From an uncultured Aquimarina sp. (lineage in GTDB: Bacteria > Bacteroidota > Bacteroidia > Flavobacteriales > Flavobacteriaceae), in NCBI GenBank assembly GCA_947503835.1, contig CANNFM010000008.1:163878-227877 (forward strand): a stretch of 64,000 nucleotides of DNA, read 5' to 3'. A program made the translations under genes and the position numbers. This document shows, piece by piece, positions 1-7,892 of this stretch. Numbering within the stretch: the first letter of the stretch is position 1; every line of letters starts with the position of its first letter. The notes below the pieces were generated by a model, which worked only from the letters and a program-made list of their open reading frames with translations, did no database searches and was not told the origin of the DNA.

Positions 1-643
1 ATTTAGAAAAGTCAATTCCAGCTAAATTTTCTGCCTTTATTACTATTTTTTCTGTTATATCCTCAATATCCTCAAATGTATCAGAACTAATAATTAATCC
101 ATGATTCTGCAAAAAAATGACATTTGGTAACTTGTTATAGGATAATTTATATAACTCTAATTGTTCTCTTAATTCATTTGCCAATTCAATCCCTGGTGTT
201 TTATATGGCACACAAAGTGCATTTTGATCTATTTGTCTAACTTCTTTAATCCAATTCTTATGAGAAGAAAAAATATTAACAGAAATTGCATGTACATGTA
301 ATGTATACTTATATAGCAGAGCGTGCAAAATTGTCTCTATTGAAGGTCTATCTCCTTCAATAATTTTTGATTCCTCTATTTTAATTGCAGCTTTAGCATC
401 CTTTTCTTTTTTCTTCTCTATTATGGAAATACTAGGATCATCCAAAATTGAAACGACCTTATCTACATCTACAACTGCATATCCTTTTTGAGTTGTAACT
501 TCTGACAACAGATACCCTGAAGCTTTGATGTACATTTTATTGCCATCATATTTTACAGAAGTGTTTCCCCCGCCCGCTTGAACCAAATCAAAACGTTCAC
601 CGGCATATTTTGACATGATCACAAATTCTTCTAGTGGTTTCAT
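1..643 (-). CDS. Class II aldolase/adducin family protein, 3' end cut by window edge
   Basis: The frame opens with ATG at 643-641 (MKPLEEFVIMSKYAGERFD) and stays open to base 2, giving 214 codons of an incomplete gene. It carries the substrate/phosphate-binding motif GGGNTSVK near residue 23. It also has an LHVHAIS segment whose two histidines match the metal ligands of class II aldolases, and a later QNHGLI histidine. The family includes fuculose- and rhamnulose-phosphate aldolases and some aldolase-dehydrogenase fusions; the substrate here cannot be read. The start overlaps the stop of the HAD gene as ATGA, so the two are probably translationally coupled. Because it sits at the distal end of a surface-sugar operon, a role in making a small sugar substituent is more likely than catabolism, but that is inference. 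Confidence 0.85.
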   Translation of the reverse strand, partial: MKPLEEFVIMSKYAGERFDLVQAGGGNTSVKYDGNKMYIKASGYLLSEVTTQKGYAVVDVDKVVSILDDPSISIIEKKKEKDAKAAIKIEESKIIEGDRPSIETILHALLYKYTLHVHAISVNIFSSHKNWIKEVRQIDQNALCVPYKTPGIELANELREQLELYKLSYNKLPNVIFLQNHGLIISSDTFEDIEDITEKIVIKAENLAGIDFSK

Positions 644-1323
644 TTAAAAACTTCAATTTGATTAAACTTTGTATACTGCCGAACATTTGATAACTGTATC
701 TTTTTGCTATCATCACTTAGCCATATACTGGGTATTCCAACATTATTAGCTCCAACAATATCTTTTTCCCAACTATCTCCAATCATTACGGTTTCGGTTC
801 TATTACAATCTAGCTTTTTCATAGCGGTAAAAAACATAAGAGGATGTGGTTTTTCTATCCCCACTTCTTCACTAGTAACCAAAAAATCAATATGCTTAGA
901 CAAGCCTAGTTTTTCAATCTTTCGATATTGAATATGTGCCGTCAAATCGGTTAAAATGCATATTTTACCCCCTTTCTTTTTATACTGCTCCAGGATTTCA
1001 TATACATCATCAAAAAGAGTGATTTGATTTAAAAAAGTGTCCCAATAAAAATTGTAATATTTTAATGTGTAAGGCAGGCTATTTATCTCATATAATTCTA
1101 ATAGCTTTTGAATATATAATAACCTATTATGAGATGCCGCTCTATTTGGTAACTCTAAATGCGTTTTCTTTCTTGCAATCAGAAAGGTTGTTTTTACTTG
1201 CTCAAAATCAATACTAAATTCTTTTGAAAACTGACTTAAAAGAAAAAATAGTGCTTTTTGATGAGCACTGTCATACTCATACAGTGTGTTATCTAAATCT
1301 AATATTAGGTTTTTAAATTTCAT
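640..1323 (-). CDS. HAD-superfamily hydrolase (probable phosphatase)
   Basis: A 227-residue protein with the HAD motifs in order: DLDNTLYEYD (nucleophile Asp9, Asp11), ILTDLT near residue 123 (motif II Thr), a Lys near 158 in EKPHP (motif III) and IGDSWEKD near 181-188 (motif IV acidic pair). A helical cap fits between motifs I and II. HADs of this size are usually phosphatases of sugar phosphates or other small phosphoesters; the substrate is not readable. It overlaps the upstream LhgO-like gene by 11 bp and the downstream aldolase by ATGA. One reading is that the aldolase and phosphatase act in succession on the same metabolite. Confidence 0.88.
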   Translation of the reverse strand: MKFKNLILDLDNTLYEYDSAHQKALFFLLSQFSKEFSIDFEQVKTTFLIARKKTHLELPNRAASHNRLLYIQKLLELYEINSLPYTLKYYNFYWDTFLNQITLFDDVYEILEQYKKKGGKICILTDLTAHIQYRKIEKLGLSKHIDFLVTSEEVGIEKPHPLMFFTAMKKLDCNRTETVMIGDSWEKDIVGANNVGIPSIWLSDDSKKIQLSNVRQYTKFNQIEVFK

Positions 1324-2524
1324 TCAAACTTTTTTTATGCAAAACCATCGAAGAAATTTCTTTGCCAATATTTAATGATGATGTTGCTGCTGGTGAAGGA
1401 GCATTCACTACATGCACTGCAGTTTTAGTTTGTTCAATTAAAAAATCATCTACTAAATTACCTTTTCTATCACATAATTGAGCTCTAACTCCAGCTTCTC
1501 CAACTATTAGGTCATCTTCCCTAATTTGGGGAATTAATTTTTGCAATGATTTGACAAAAGCTTTTTTTGAAAAAGATCGATACATTTCGTAAGCTCCAAT
1601 TTTCCAGTACTTTAATGCCACCTTGATAAAGCCAAGGTAAGAAATACTCTCTAAAAACTCCATTAAATCTATATCAGACTTTGAATATCCCTCTCTTTTA
1701 AAAGCAAGTACTGCATTAGGGCCAGCGTCTACTTTTCCATTTATCCTTCTTGTAAAATGGACTCCCAAAAAGGGAAAATTCGGATCTGGAACAGGGTAAA
1801 TAAGATTGTTTACTAATTTAGCTTTTTCGTCCTTTAACAAATAATATTCTCCTCTAAAAGGTATGATTTTGGCATTTAAATCAACGCCATCCATCTTTGC
1901 AATTTTATCTGAATATAGCCCTGCACAATTCACCAAAAACTTTGTAGAAACAGTTTGGTTATTGGTAATTATAGTATCGCCTTCTTTTTTCTTTTTTATG
2001 GCTGTCACTTTTTTATTAAAAAAAAAGTCTACTCCATTTTCTTTACTTATTTCAAAAAGCCTTTCCGATACTTTTTTGTAATCTACTATCCCGGCTTGTG
2101 GAACAAAAATACCTTTTGTTCCCTGCACATGGGGTTCTTTTTCTTTAAGTTCCTTTTCGTTTAAAATCTTTAAACCTTTGAGGCCATTTTGAGTTCCTCT
2201 ATCATAAATGTCTTGTAGTTTTTTTTCTTCATTGCTGTCTGTTGCAACAATAATTTTCCCACAAATTTCATGATAAATATCTTGCGCTTTACAAAACGCT
2301 AAAAGGAGATCATATCCTTTTTTACAGTTTATTGATTTTTCACTTCCCGGTTTATAATAAATACCAGAATGAATTACACCACTATTATGTCCTGTTTGGT
2401 GTGATGCGATTGTACCTTCTTTTTCTAAAACGGCTATTTTAAGTCCTGGTGACTCTTTGGACAAATTATAAGCTACTGAAAGCCCTACAATGCCCGAACC
2501 AACAATGGTAACATCATATTTCAT
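1313..2524 (-). CDS. lhgO: L-2-hydroxyglutarate oxidase-like FAD-dependent oxidoreductase (LhgO family)
   Basis: A 403-residue FAD-dependent oxidoreductase of the DAO fold. The N-terminal dinucleotide-binding motif is VGSGIVG (residues 8-14), followed by the family stretch HQTGHNSGVIHSGIYY near 42-57 and a C-terminal GEAGVRAQLCDRKG segment typical of LhgO. LhgO oxidises L-2-hydroxyglutarate to 2-oxoglutarate, passing electrons to oxygen or the respiratory chain. Its place inside a polysaccharide locus, overlapping a HAD gene and following an aminotransferase, is unexpected for a purely metabolic enzyme. A related 2-hydroxy acid or sugar-acid substrate is possible. The family call is firm; the in vivo substrate is not. 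Confidence 0.85.
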   Translation of the reverse strand: MKYDVTIVGSGIVGLSVAYNLSKESPGLKIAVLEKEGTIASHQTGHNSGVIHSGIYYKPGSEKSINCKKGYDLLLAFCKAQDIYHEICGKIIVATDSNEEKKLQDIYDRGTQNGLKGLKILNEKELKEKEPHVQGTKGIFVPQAGIVDYKKVSERLFEISKENGVDFFFNKKVTAIKKKKEGDTIITNNQTVSTKFLVNCAGLYSDKIAKMDGVDLNAKIIPFRGEYYLLKDEKAKLVNNLIYPVPDPNFPFLGVHFTRRINGKVDAGPNAVLAFKREGYSKSDIDLMEFLESISYLGFIKVALKYWKIGAYEMYRSFSKKAFVKSLQKLIPQIREDDLIVGEAGVRAQLCDRKGNLVDDFLIEQTKTAVHVVNAPSPAATSSLNIGKEISSMVLHKKSLNEI

Positions 2525-2526
2525 CT

Positions 2527-3624
2527 CTATGAAAAAAAGTTTTTGATAGCTTCAACTACTTTTTTAGCATCCTCTGTAGTAAGATGTTCGCCAATTGGCA
2601 AACTCAAAAGCAAATGGTCTGTATTATTGGCATTAAAGTCTGCCTGCGCTTTCCCTATATAGTCATATGCTTTAAGCTTTGGTAAAGCTATTGGGTAATG
2701 GATTCCGGTCTGGATATTTTGTTCTGATAAATATGATTTTAATTCCTCTCTTCTATCCGTCCTGATCACAAATAAATGATATACCTGTCTTGCCCATTCT
2801 GATCGTTTAGGAAGTGTTATCTGTCTAACATCTTTTAAGTTCTCGATATATAAATCGGCTATTTTTATGCGTTGATTTGTCCACTCTTCTAAATGCTTCA
2901 GTTTTACATTTAATATAGCTGCCTGTAAATTATCTAATCGACTATTTCTACCCTCAAAAACATGATTATACTTTTCTATTCTTCCGTGATTAGCAATCAT
3001 TTTACATTTGATTGCTAATTCTTCATTATTCGTTACAATTGCGCCCGCATCTCCATAAGCCCCGAGGTTCTTTCCTGGATAAAAGCTAAAAGTTCCTATA
3101 TCTCCAATTGCACCTATTCTTTTTCCGTTATACTCTGCTCCATGAGCTTGTGCACAATCTTCTAATATTTTTAGATCATGCTCTTTGGCAATTTCTGTAA
3201 GCGCACCCATATCGCATGGATGACCATAAAGATGAACGGCAATAATTGCTTTTGTTTTTTCGGTAATTACCTCCTTCAAGCTTTGGATAGAAATGGTATA
3301 ATTCTCAAGATTGCAATCACAGAAAACCACTTTATGCCCAGATCTTGTTACTGCTTCTGAACTCGCGATAAAACTATTTGCCGGAACAATAATTTCTGAA
3401 TTAGGGGGAAGCTCAAGCGCTTCGATAGCTATTTCTATTGCATCTGTCCCATTAGCTACTCCTATGCAGTGTTCTGCATTTTGAAAAGAAGCAAAGTTTT
3501 TTTCAAGCTTTTTTATTTCTTCTCCACCAATAAAAGCTGAACTTGAAATGATACTTTGGATAGCAGCATCTATATCATTTTTAATGGTTTTATACTGATG
3601 TTGTAAATCAAGAAATTTTATCAT
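2527..3624 (-). CDS. DegT/DnrJ/EryC1 family sugar aminotransferase (WbpE-like)
   Basis: A PLP-dependent nucleotide-sugar aminotransferase. It has VANGTDAIEIA (cofactor phosphate binding), EDCAQAHGA (Asp contacting the pyridine nitrogen) and the Schiff-base lysine in FSFYPGKNLG. The open frame reaches back to 3666, but the Met at 3624 (MIKFLDLQHQYK) matches the usual family start and avoids overlapping the acyltransferase upstream, so 365 residues is preferred. Following a WbpB-like dehydrogenase and a WbpD-like acyltransferase, it most likely aminates C3 of a UDP-3-keto-N-acetyl sugar, as WbpE does. The exact sugar is inferred from neighbours. Confidence 0.9.
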   Translation of the reverse strand: MIKFLDLQHQYKTIKNDIDAAIQSIISSSAFIGGEEIKKLEKNFASFQNAEHCIGVANGTDAIEIAIEALELPPNSEIIVPANSFIASSEAVTRSGHKVVFCDCNLENYTISIQSLKEVITEKTKAIIAVHLYGHPCDMGALTEIAKEHDLKILEDCAQAHGAEYNGKRIGAIGDIGTFSFYPGKNLGAYGDAGAIVTNNEELAIKCKMIANHGRIEKYNHVFEGRNSRLDNLQAAILNVKLKHLEEWTNQRIKIADLYIENLKDVRQITLPKRSEWARQVYHLFVIRTDRREELKSYLSEQNIQTGIHYPIALPKLKAYDYIGKAQADFNANNTDHLLLSLPIGEHLTTEDAKKVVEAIKNFFS

Positions 3625-3628
3625 GCTC

Positions 3629-4120
3629 TTATCTAATTTTTTTTGCTGGATTTCCAGCATAAACACCAGGAACTTCGATATTTTTTGTAACTACTGATCC
3701 AGCTCCTATTACTACATTCTCACATATTTTAATTGGCAGTATAGTGGCATTTGACCCTATAGAAACATTATTGCCAATTTGAGTTGATTTCCATTTAGAA
3801 TGATCTCCTCCTGCCGGTCTACCTTCACTAAACAAGTCATTTATAAACATTACTCCATGACCTATAAAACAATTATCCCCAATATCAACGAGTTCGCAAA
3901 TGAAAGAGTGTGACTGAACTTTGGTATTTGATCCGATATTTACTTTTTTTTGTATCTCTACAAAAGGGCCTATAAAGCAATTATCTCCTATTGTACAACC
4001 ATACATGTTTACAGGTTCAACAACTTTTACATTTTCACCAAATTTACAATCGACTATTCCTATTTTAAGATGCTTATACACTTTTGTTTCTGTCTGTGAT
4101 TTTTTGATATATTTTATCAA
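3629..4120 (-). CDS. Left-handed beta-helix acyltransferase (WbpD-like)
   Basis: A 163-residue protein made largely of hexapeptide repeats (IGDNCFIGP, VNIGSNTKV, IGNNVSIGS, VVIGAGSVV), ending in the family signature PGVYAGNPAKKI. This is the fold of WbpD-type N-acetyltransferases, which acetylate the 3-amino group installed by the partner aminotransferase using acetyl-CoA. The ATG at 4120 overlaps the upstream dehydrogenase by 47 bp. A GTG at 4081 (VYKHLKIGIVDC) would leave only an 8-bp overlap and may be the true start, giving 150 residues. WbpD proteins are usually somewhat longer, so the N-terminus deserves care. Confidence 0.87.
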   Translation of the reverse strand: MIKYIKKSQTETKVYKHLKIGIVDCKFGENVKVVEPVNMYGCTIGDNCFIGPFVEIQKKVNIGSNTKVQSHSFICELVDIGDNCFIGHGVMFINDLFSEGRPAGGDHSKWKSTQIGNNVSIGSNATILPIKICENVVIGAGSVVTKNIEVPGVYAGNPAKKIR

Positions 4121-5099
4121 TAATTTCTACGGTTTTTAGACCCTCAAAACCATTTGCAGAAATTACTCCATCATTAGTTAATACCTCAACAACGTTTTCA
4201 TATACTTTATCATGATTAGACATAGATCCTTGGTATTGACCATAGTTATTTGCTGTGTTACCCTCTGGTAAGTTTTCTACTTTATAGCCCTCAATATTTT
4301 GATATTCTAACTCATTAAGATACTGTCCGCCTATTTTTACCGTTCCTTTTTCGCCAAAAATAGTTAACGATCCCTCCATGTTTTTACCATGACTATTTAC
4401 AGTATAATTAATTGTTCCTAGCGCTCCATTATAGAACTCTAAGGCAATCACACCATTATCATCAAACTCTGTGATCCCCTGGTGATGAAAATTGCCTCCA
4501 AACGCCTCTACATTTTTTACATCACCCACGATCCAATATAATAGATCTATAAAGTGACTAAATTGTGTATACAAGGTACCTCCATCAAGATCTAAGGTCC
4601 CTTTCCAGGAATTTTTATAATAATCCGGGTTCCTGTTCCAGAAACAATTTAATTGTGCCGAAAATATTTTACCCAATTTGCCATCGTCAATTATTTTTTT
4701 AACCGCCTCTACTGGTGGATTAAAACGATTCTGTTTAACAATCATTAATCGCTTATTGGCTCGCTCAGCTACTTTAATCATTTCACCACAGTCATATACG
4801 TCTATTGCCATGGGTTTTTCACATAGGACATGAAAACCAGCTTTTAAAGATTGAATTGTATGCTTTGCATGCAGGCCATTTGGAGTACAAATTGCCACTA
4901 AATCAATATCTGATTCACTAGATAACATTTCTTCAATTGAAGTGTATGCATTTGCCCTATATTCTTTGGCCAAAGATTCGGCTTTAACGGGCTCTATATC
5001 GCATACTGCCTTTAACAATCCATTGTTATTAATATGACCAGCATGTCTATTTCCTATTCTGCCACAACCTACGATGGCAAACTTCAATTCTTTCTTCAT
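4074..5099 (-). CDS. Gfo/Idh/MocA family nucleotide-sugar oxidoreductase (WbpB-like)
   Basis: A 341-residue NAD(P)-dependent dehydrogenase. The Rossmann motif is AIVGCGRIGNRHAGH near the N-terminus, the family motif CEKPMA with its catalytic lysine lies near residue 94, and a C-terminal alpha/beta domain contains an SHFIDLLYWIVG helix. In WbpB-type pathways this enzyme oxidises C3 of a UDP-N-acetylhexosaminuronate before transamination and acetylation by the two genes downstream. Those genes follow directly here, supporting that role. The WbpA (6-dehydrogenase) that would supply the uronate is not in the window. A -7-like box sits about 16 bp upstream of the start, so this gene may begin a sub-transcript. 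Confidence 0.88.
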   Translation of the reverse strand: MKKELKFAIVGCGRIGNRHAGHINNNGLLKAVCDIEPVKAESLAKEYRANAYTSIEEMLSSESDIDLVAICTPNGLHAKHTIQSLKAGFHVLCEKPMAIDVYDCGEMIKVAERANKRLMIVKQNRFNPPVEAVKKIIDDGKLGKIFSAQLNCFWNRNPDYYKNSWKGTLDLDGGTLYTQFSHFIDLLYWIVGDVKNVEAFGGNFHHQGITEFDDNGVIALEFYNGALGTINYTVNSHGKNMEGSLTIFGEKGTVKIGGQYLNELEYQNIEGYKVENLPEGNTANNYGQYQGSMSNHDKVYENVVEVLTNDGVISANGFEGLKTVEIIDKIYQKITDRNKSV

Positions 5100-5114
5100 A
5101 TATAATTAAAAGTA

Positions 5115-5122
5115 CAAAGGTA
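5115..5122 (-). promoter_or_regulatory. Candidate Bacteroidetes -7 box upstream of the WbpB-like gene
   Basis: On the minus strand the octamer is TACCTTTG, an exact match to TAnnTTTG, lying 16-23 bp upstream of the ATG at 5099. It falls in one of the few real gaps (74 bp) in the polysaccharide operon. I do not see a convincing TTG -33 element at 17-23 bp spacing, so the call rests on the -7 box and the gap. Confidence 0.4.
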
Positions 5123-5173
5123 ACTTTATTTCTCGAAAAACTTTAAAGATAATTTTTGACTTAAAAAGTCATA

Positions 5174-6604
5174 TCAATCATTTCCTTTAGAAATTAAATA
5201 TCCCATAAATTCTTCCCTAAATTTTACTATTTTGTTTCCATTATCTGGTTCATTAATTATTTTATATGAAGACATTATGCTATCAGACTTTTGTACAATT
5301 CCTTTTTCCTGAAGATCTAGAAAAAACTCTGACATCCTTGTATTGATGATATGAACTTTTTTGCCCATTTCTATAGCTTCTATAATACCAGTAGAATATA
5401 CTCCAATTACTAGGTCACTTATTGTCAAATAATCTTTGAGACTTCCTTCTTTAATAAGTTCAAAATTTTCGTTCTGTTTAACTACGGGTTCAAAATTTTG
5501 TTCTTGTTGTTCCTTATATCTGGGGTGAAGCTTCGCTAAGATTAGCACATCATTAGGGAGTTCTTGAATGTTGTCTAAAAACTGAATAAACTCTTTATCC
5601 AAGGTATGTTGACATATTAATGTGATAATTTTGTGGTGCTTTTTTCTTTTTTCCAACAGTTTGTCATCAAACTCAGTTCCTTTGTTTATATCAAGATTAT
5701 ATGTAAAATCTCCGGTAACTTTAATTTTAAAATCTGTCCAATTGTTCTTTTTTAGAATTTCTTTATAGTAATTAGACCAAACCAATATCTCATCTGGAAA
5801 ATACATTATGGCTGATGTTTCTTTGGGTAAAATATATCCTATATGAAAAGGATAAATATGACCATGTTGCAACTCTATAATTTTAACGTTATACTCCTTA
5901 CAAACCCGAATAAATATCTGGCTCATAGGACTATATGCGGATTTTAGAAAAACTCTCTTTGGCCTATAGCGCTTTATGAATTTTTTATACAAATGTATTC
6001 TTTGTAGGTTTCTTTTTACCCTATTGAAAAGTAAATTAATAGCCGTACTTTCTGGAACAAAACCATGAAGTTCTTTGTAGATATCTGCATATAGTTCAAA
6101 AATTCTTGAAATCTCAATTCTCAAAGAATTGGCATCAATTTTTTTGGTATAAACACGTTCTAGAACATAAAAAATGTCTGCTTTTACCGTGATATCTTTG
6201 TTTGTGATCTCCTTAAAGTGATAATCCTGTAAATTCGGGAATTCTAAAATCGATGCATCGCCTGATACTTCTTTTATCAATTTATCACAAAAATAATCAA
6301 CGTACTTGCTTTCAAATTTTAATTTACTGTCAGTGTTAGTTATAAATAAATTACTTCTATTTAAAAGATGTTTTTTTCTAAAAAAATCTAGTGAACTAAT
6401 AGCAATATTGAAAAGATTAACCTTAGCGTTTAATTTAGAAGATGTTTTTTTTAAAATCTCGGTTAGGCTTGTAGTAAAAATTAACGATTCATAAATTTCG
6501 GTTCGAATAAAAGGATAAATAGGATGATCATGTACTTCTATTTCATAAAGTTCATTCTCCTTTTCCCAATCTAAAAACTTATCTGTAATCTCTTTTATAC
6601 TCAT
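5174..6604 (-). CDS. Putative GT-B-like glycosyltransferase of a surface polysaccharide locus
   Basis: A 476-residue protein without a signal peptide or membrane span; no close family recognised. The C-terminal half looks like the donor-binding domain of a GT-B fold: LAKLHPRYKEQ near residue 356, then SDLVIGVYSTGIIEAIEMG near 393-411, followed by KVHIIN. The middle has KIIELQHGHIYPFHIGY, a pattern seen in capsule and polysialyl/CDP-glycerol-type transferases. Position between the WbpB set and the O-antigen ligase-like gene, 10 bp from the latter, supports a sugar transfer step. Transfer of the nonulosonic acid is a speculative possibility. It might instead be a capsule-modifying transferase. 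Confidence 0.6.
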   Translation of the reverse strand: MSIKEITDKFLDWEKENELYEIEVHDHPIYPFIRTEIYESLIFTTSLTEILKKTSSKLNAKVNLFNIAISSLDFFRKKHLLNRSNLFITNTDSKLKFESKYVDYFCDKLIKEVSGDASILEFPNLQDYHFKEITNKDITVKADIFYVLERVYTKKIDANSLRIEISRIFELYADIYKELHGFVPESTAINLLFNRVKRNLQRIHLYKKFIKRYRPKRVFLKSAYSPMSQIFIRVCKEYNVKIIELQHGHIYPFHIGYILPKETSAIMYFPDEILVWSNYYKEILKKNNWTDFKIKVTGDFTYNLDINKGTEFDDKLLEKRKKHHKIITLICQHTLDKEFIQFLDNIQELPNDVLILAKLHPRYKEQQEQNFEPVVKQNENFELIKEGSLKDYLTISDLVIGVYSTGIIEAIEMGKKVHIINTRMSEFFLDLQEKGIVQKSDSIMSSYKIINEPDNGNKIVKFREEFMGYLISKGND

Positions 6605-6614
6605 CCTTATCTTT

Positions 6615-7892
6615 TTAATTCATCGGCTCTTGATCATTCAAAAGGTTTTTTTTCATGCCACTGTCGTCCGCCCCACCTTTATATGTATTATGACCATAAT
6701 AAAGAAAACTAAGGAAAAAAATGAAGAAAAATCTACCTCTATGTGTTTCAAAAACATGTTCTGTTAACGACGATAAAAATAGAATAACCAATAACGATAG
6801 AAGAAGAGTATTTTTCGTTTTCACCGCTATTTTTGACGAATAAAAAAGATATCCCAAATAAGCCAAAGCTCCTATAATACCATACCTAAGGGTAAATGCT
6901 AAAAAGGTATTGTGAGTACCTAATCCCATTAGGTCTTTAAAATTAAACCTAATGTAATAACTTTCTAATTCGTTTTTAATATCACTAGTCCCAATACCAA
7001 AAGGTAAATTCTCTAATGAAGCTATATATGCTACTTTGAAAATTTGGCCCCTTCGTTCCATTGCACTCGAAAAAAGAGATTGTATCCAATTCAAGTCCAA
7101 AAACAACACTGGTAATAAAACTATACATAAAAAACTCCCCACAATTAAGAAAACCCTTCTTTTCTGTTTTTCGTTTATTACCACATAAACCCCAACAGAT
7201 ATTAGTAAAAACAAAAACGATATTTTTCCCGCCATAAAAGAAAAATTAAGCAAAATATATACGGTAGTTAGGGTATACCATACTTTCATCTTTTTCTTTT
7301 TGGCTTCTCGATATAGATGTATTAAAAAGACAATGGCTAAAGTAAAATACATGCCGACATATGCATGATGAATTGAAAACTTCGCATTTCTTATAAAACT
7401 ATGTAGGGTGAAATTCAGTCCGATTTTTTGATTTAAAATTTCGTTGGTTAAATACATATGGTATAGACTTAACCATAAAATCATTGTATATAAAACAACA
7501 CCTAAAACAAAAGATTTAATCACAAGTTTAAAGATTCTATCTGATAAATTAATGCTGGATAAAATCAATGGGAAAATGAGAAAAGGTAATTTCTTTTGAA
7601 GTAAAACTAATGCCCTAGAAAAATCATCGGCATAAATCAATCCAACGACAAAAAGCAAAAATATCATTGCGTTAATTAAAAAGAATAAGTCTTTCCTTAG
7701 TCTTTTTGTATTGAAGACATCCTTAAAACCAAATAGTAATGATACAGTTAACACTATAATTAATACTAAAGAGGTAATGTTTTCCTTAAAAGGAAGCGGA
7801 ATTATGAAAGCCAGTAATATTAGCATATATACGATAATATCCTGTTTTCTATCTTTCAAAATAGCACTAAGACTTATTATAGTTTTCATCAA
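6615..7892 (-). CDS. O-antigen ligase family membrane protein (Wzy_C/WaaL-like)
   Basis: A 425-residue polytopic inner-membrane protein with roughly ten to twelve hydrophobic helices. A long loop before the last helices contains GIGTSDIKNEL and GLGTHNTFLAFTLRYG, which resembles the Wzy_C region of O-antigen ligases and polymerases (conserved H in GTHNTFL). Such proteins either polymerise undecaprenyl-linked repeat units or ligate glycan to a lipid or protein acceptor. The gene overlaps the larger Wzy-like gene by 26 bp, so one is likely polymerase and the other ligase; motif content favours ligase here. The tail after about residue 400 is charged and cytoplasmic-looking. Confidence 0.78.
   Translation of the reverse strand: MMKTIISLSAILKDRKQDIIVYMLILLAFIIPLPFKENITSLVLIIVLTVSLLFGFKDVFNTKRLRKDLFFLINAMIFLLFVVGLIYADDFSRALVLLQKKLPFLIFPLILSSINLSDRIFKLVIKSFVLGVVLYTMILWLSLYHMYLTNEILNQKIGLNFTLHSFIRNAKFSIHHAYVGMYFTLAIVFLIHLYREAKKKKMKVWYTLTTVYILLNFSFMAGKISFLFLLISVGVYVVINEKQKRRVFLIVGSFLCIVLLPVLFLDLNWIQSLFSSAMERRGQIFKVAYIASLENLPFGIGTSDIKNELESYYIRFNFKDLMGLGTHNTFLAFTLRYGIIGALAYLGYLFYSSKIAVKTKNTLLLSLLVILFLSSLTEHVFETHRGRFFFIFFLSFLYYGHNTYKGGADDSGMKKNLLNDQEPMN

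Noticed and set aside
2527..3666. Longer aminotransferase start at 3666
   Set aside because: The extra 14 residues are not seen in the family and overlap the acyltransferase; Met at 3624 matches the conserved start.
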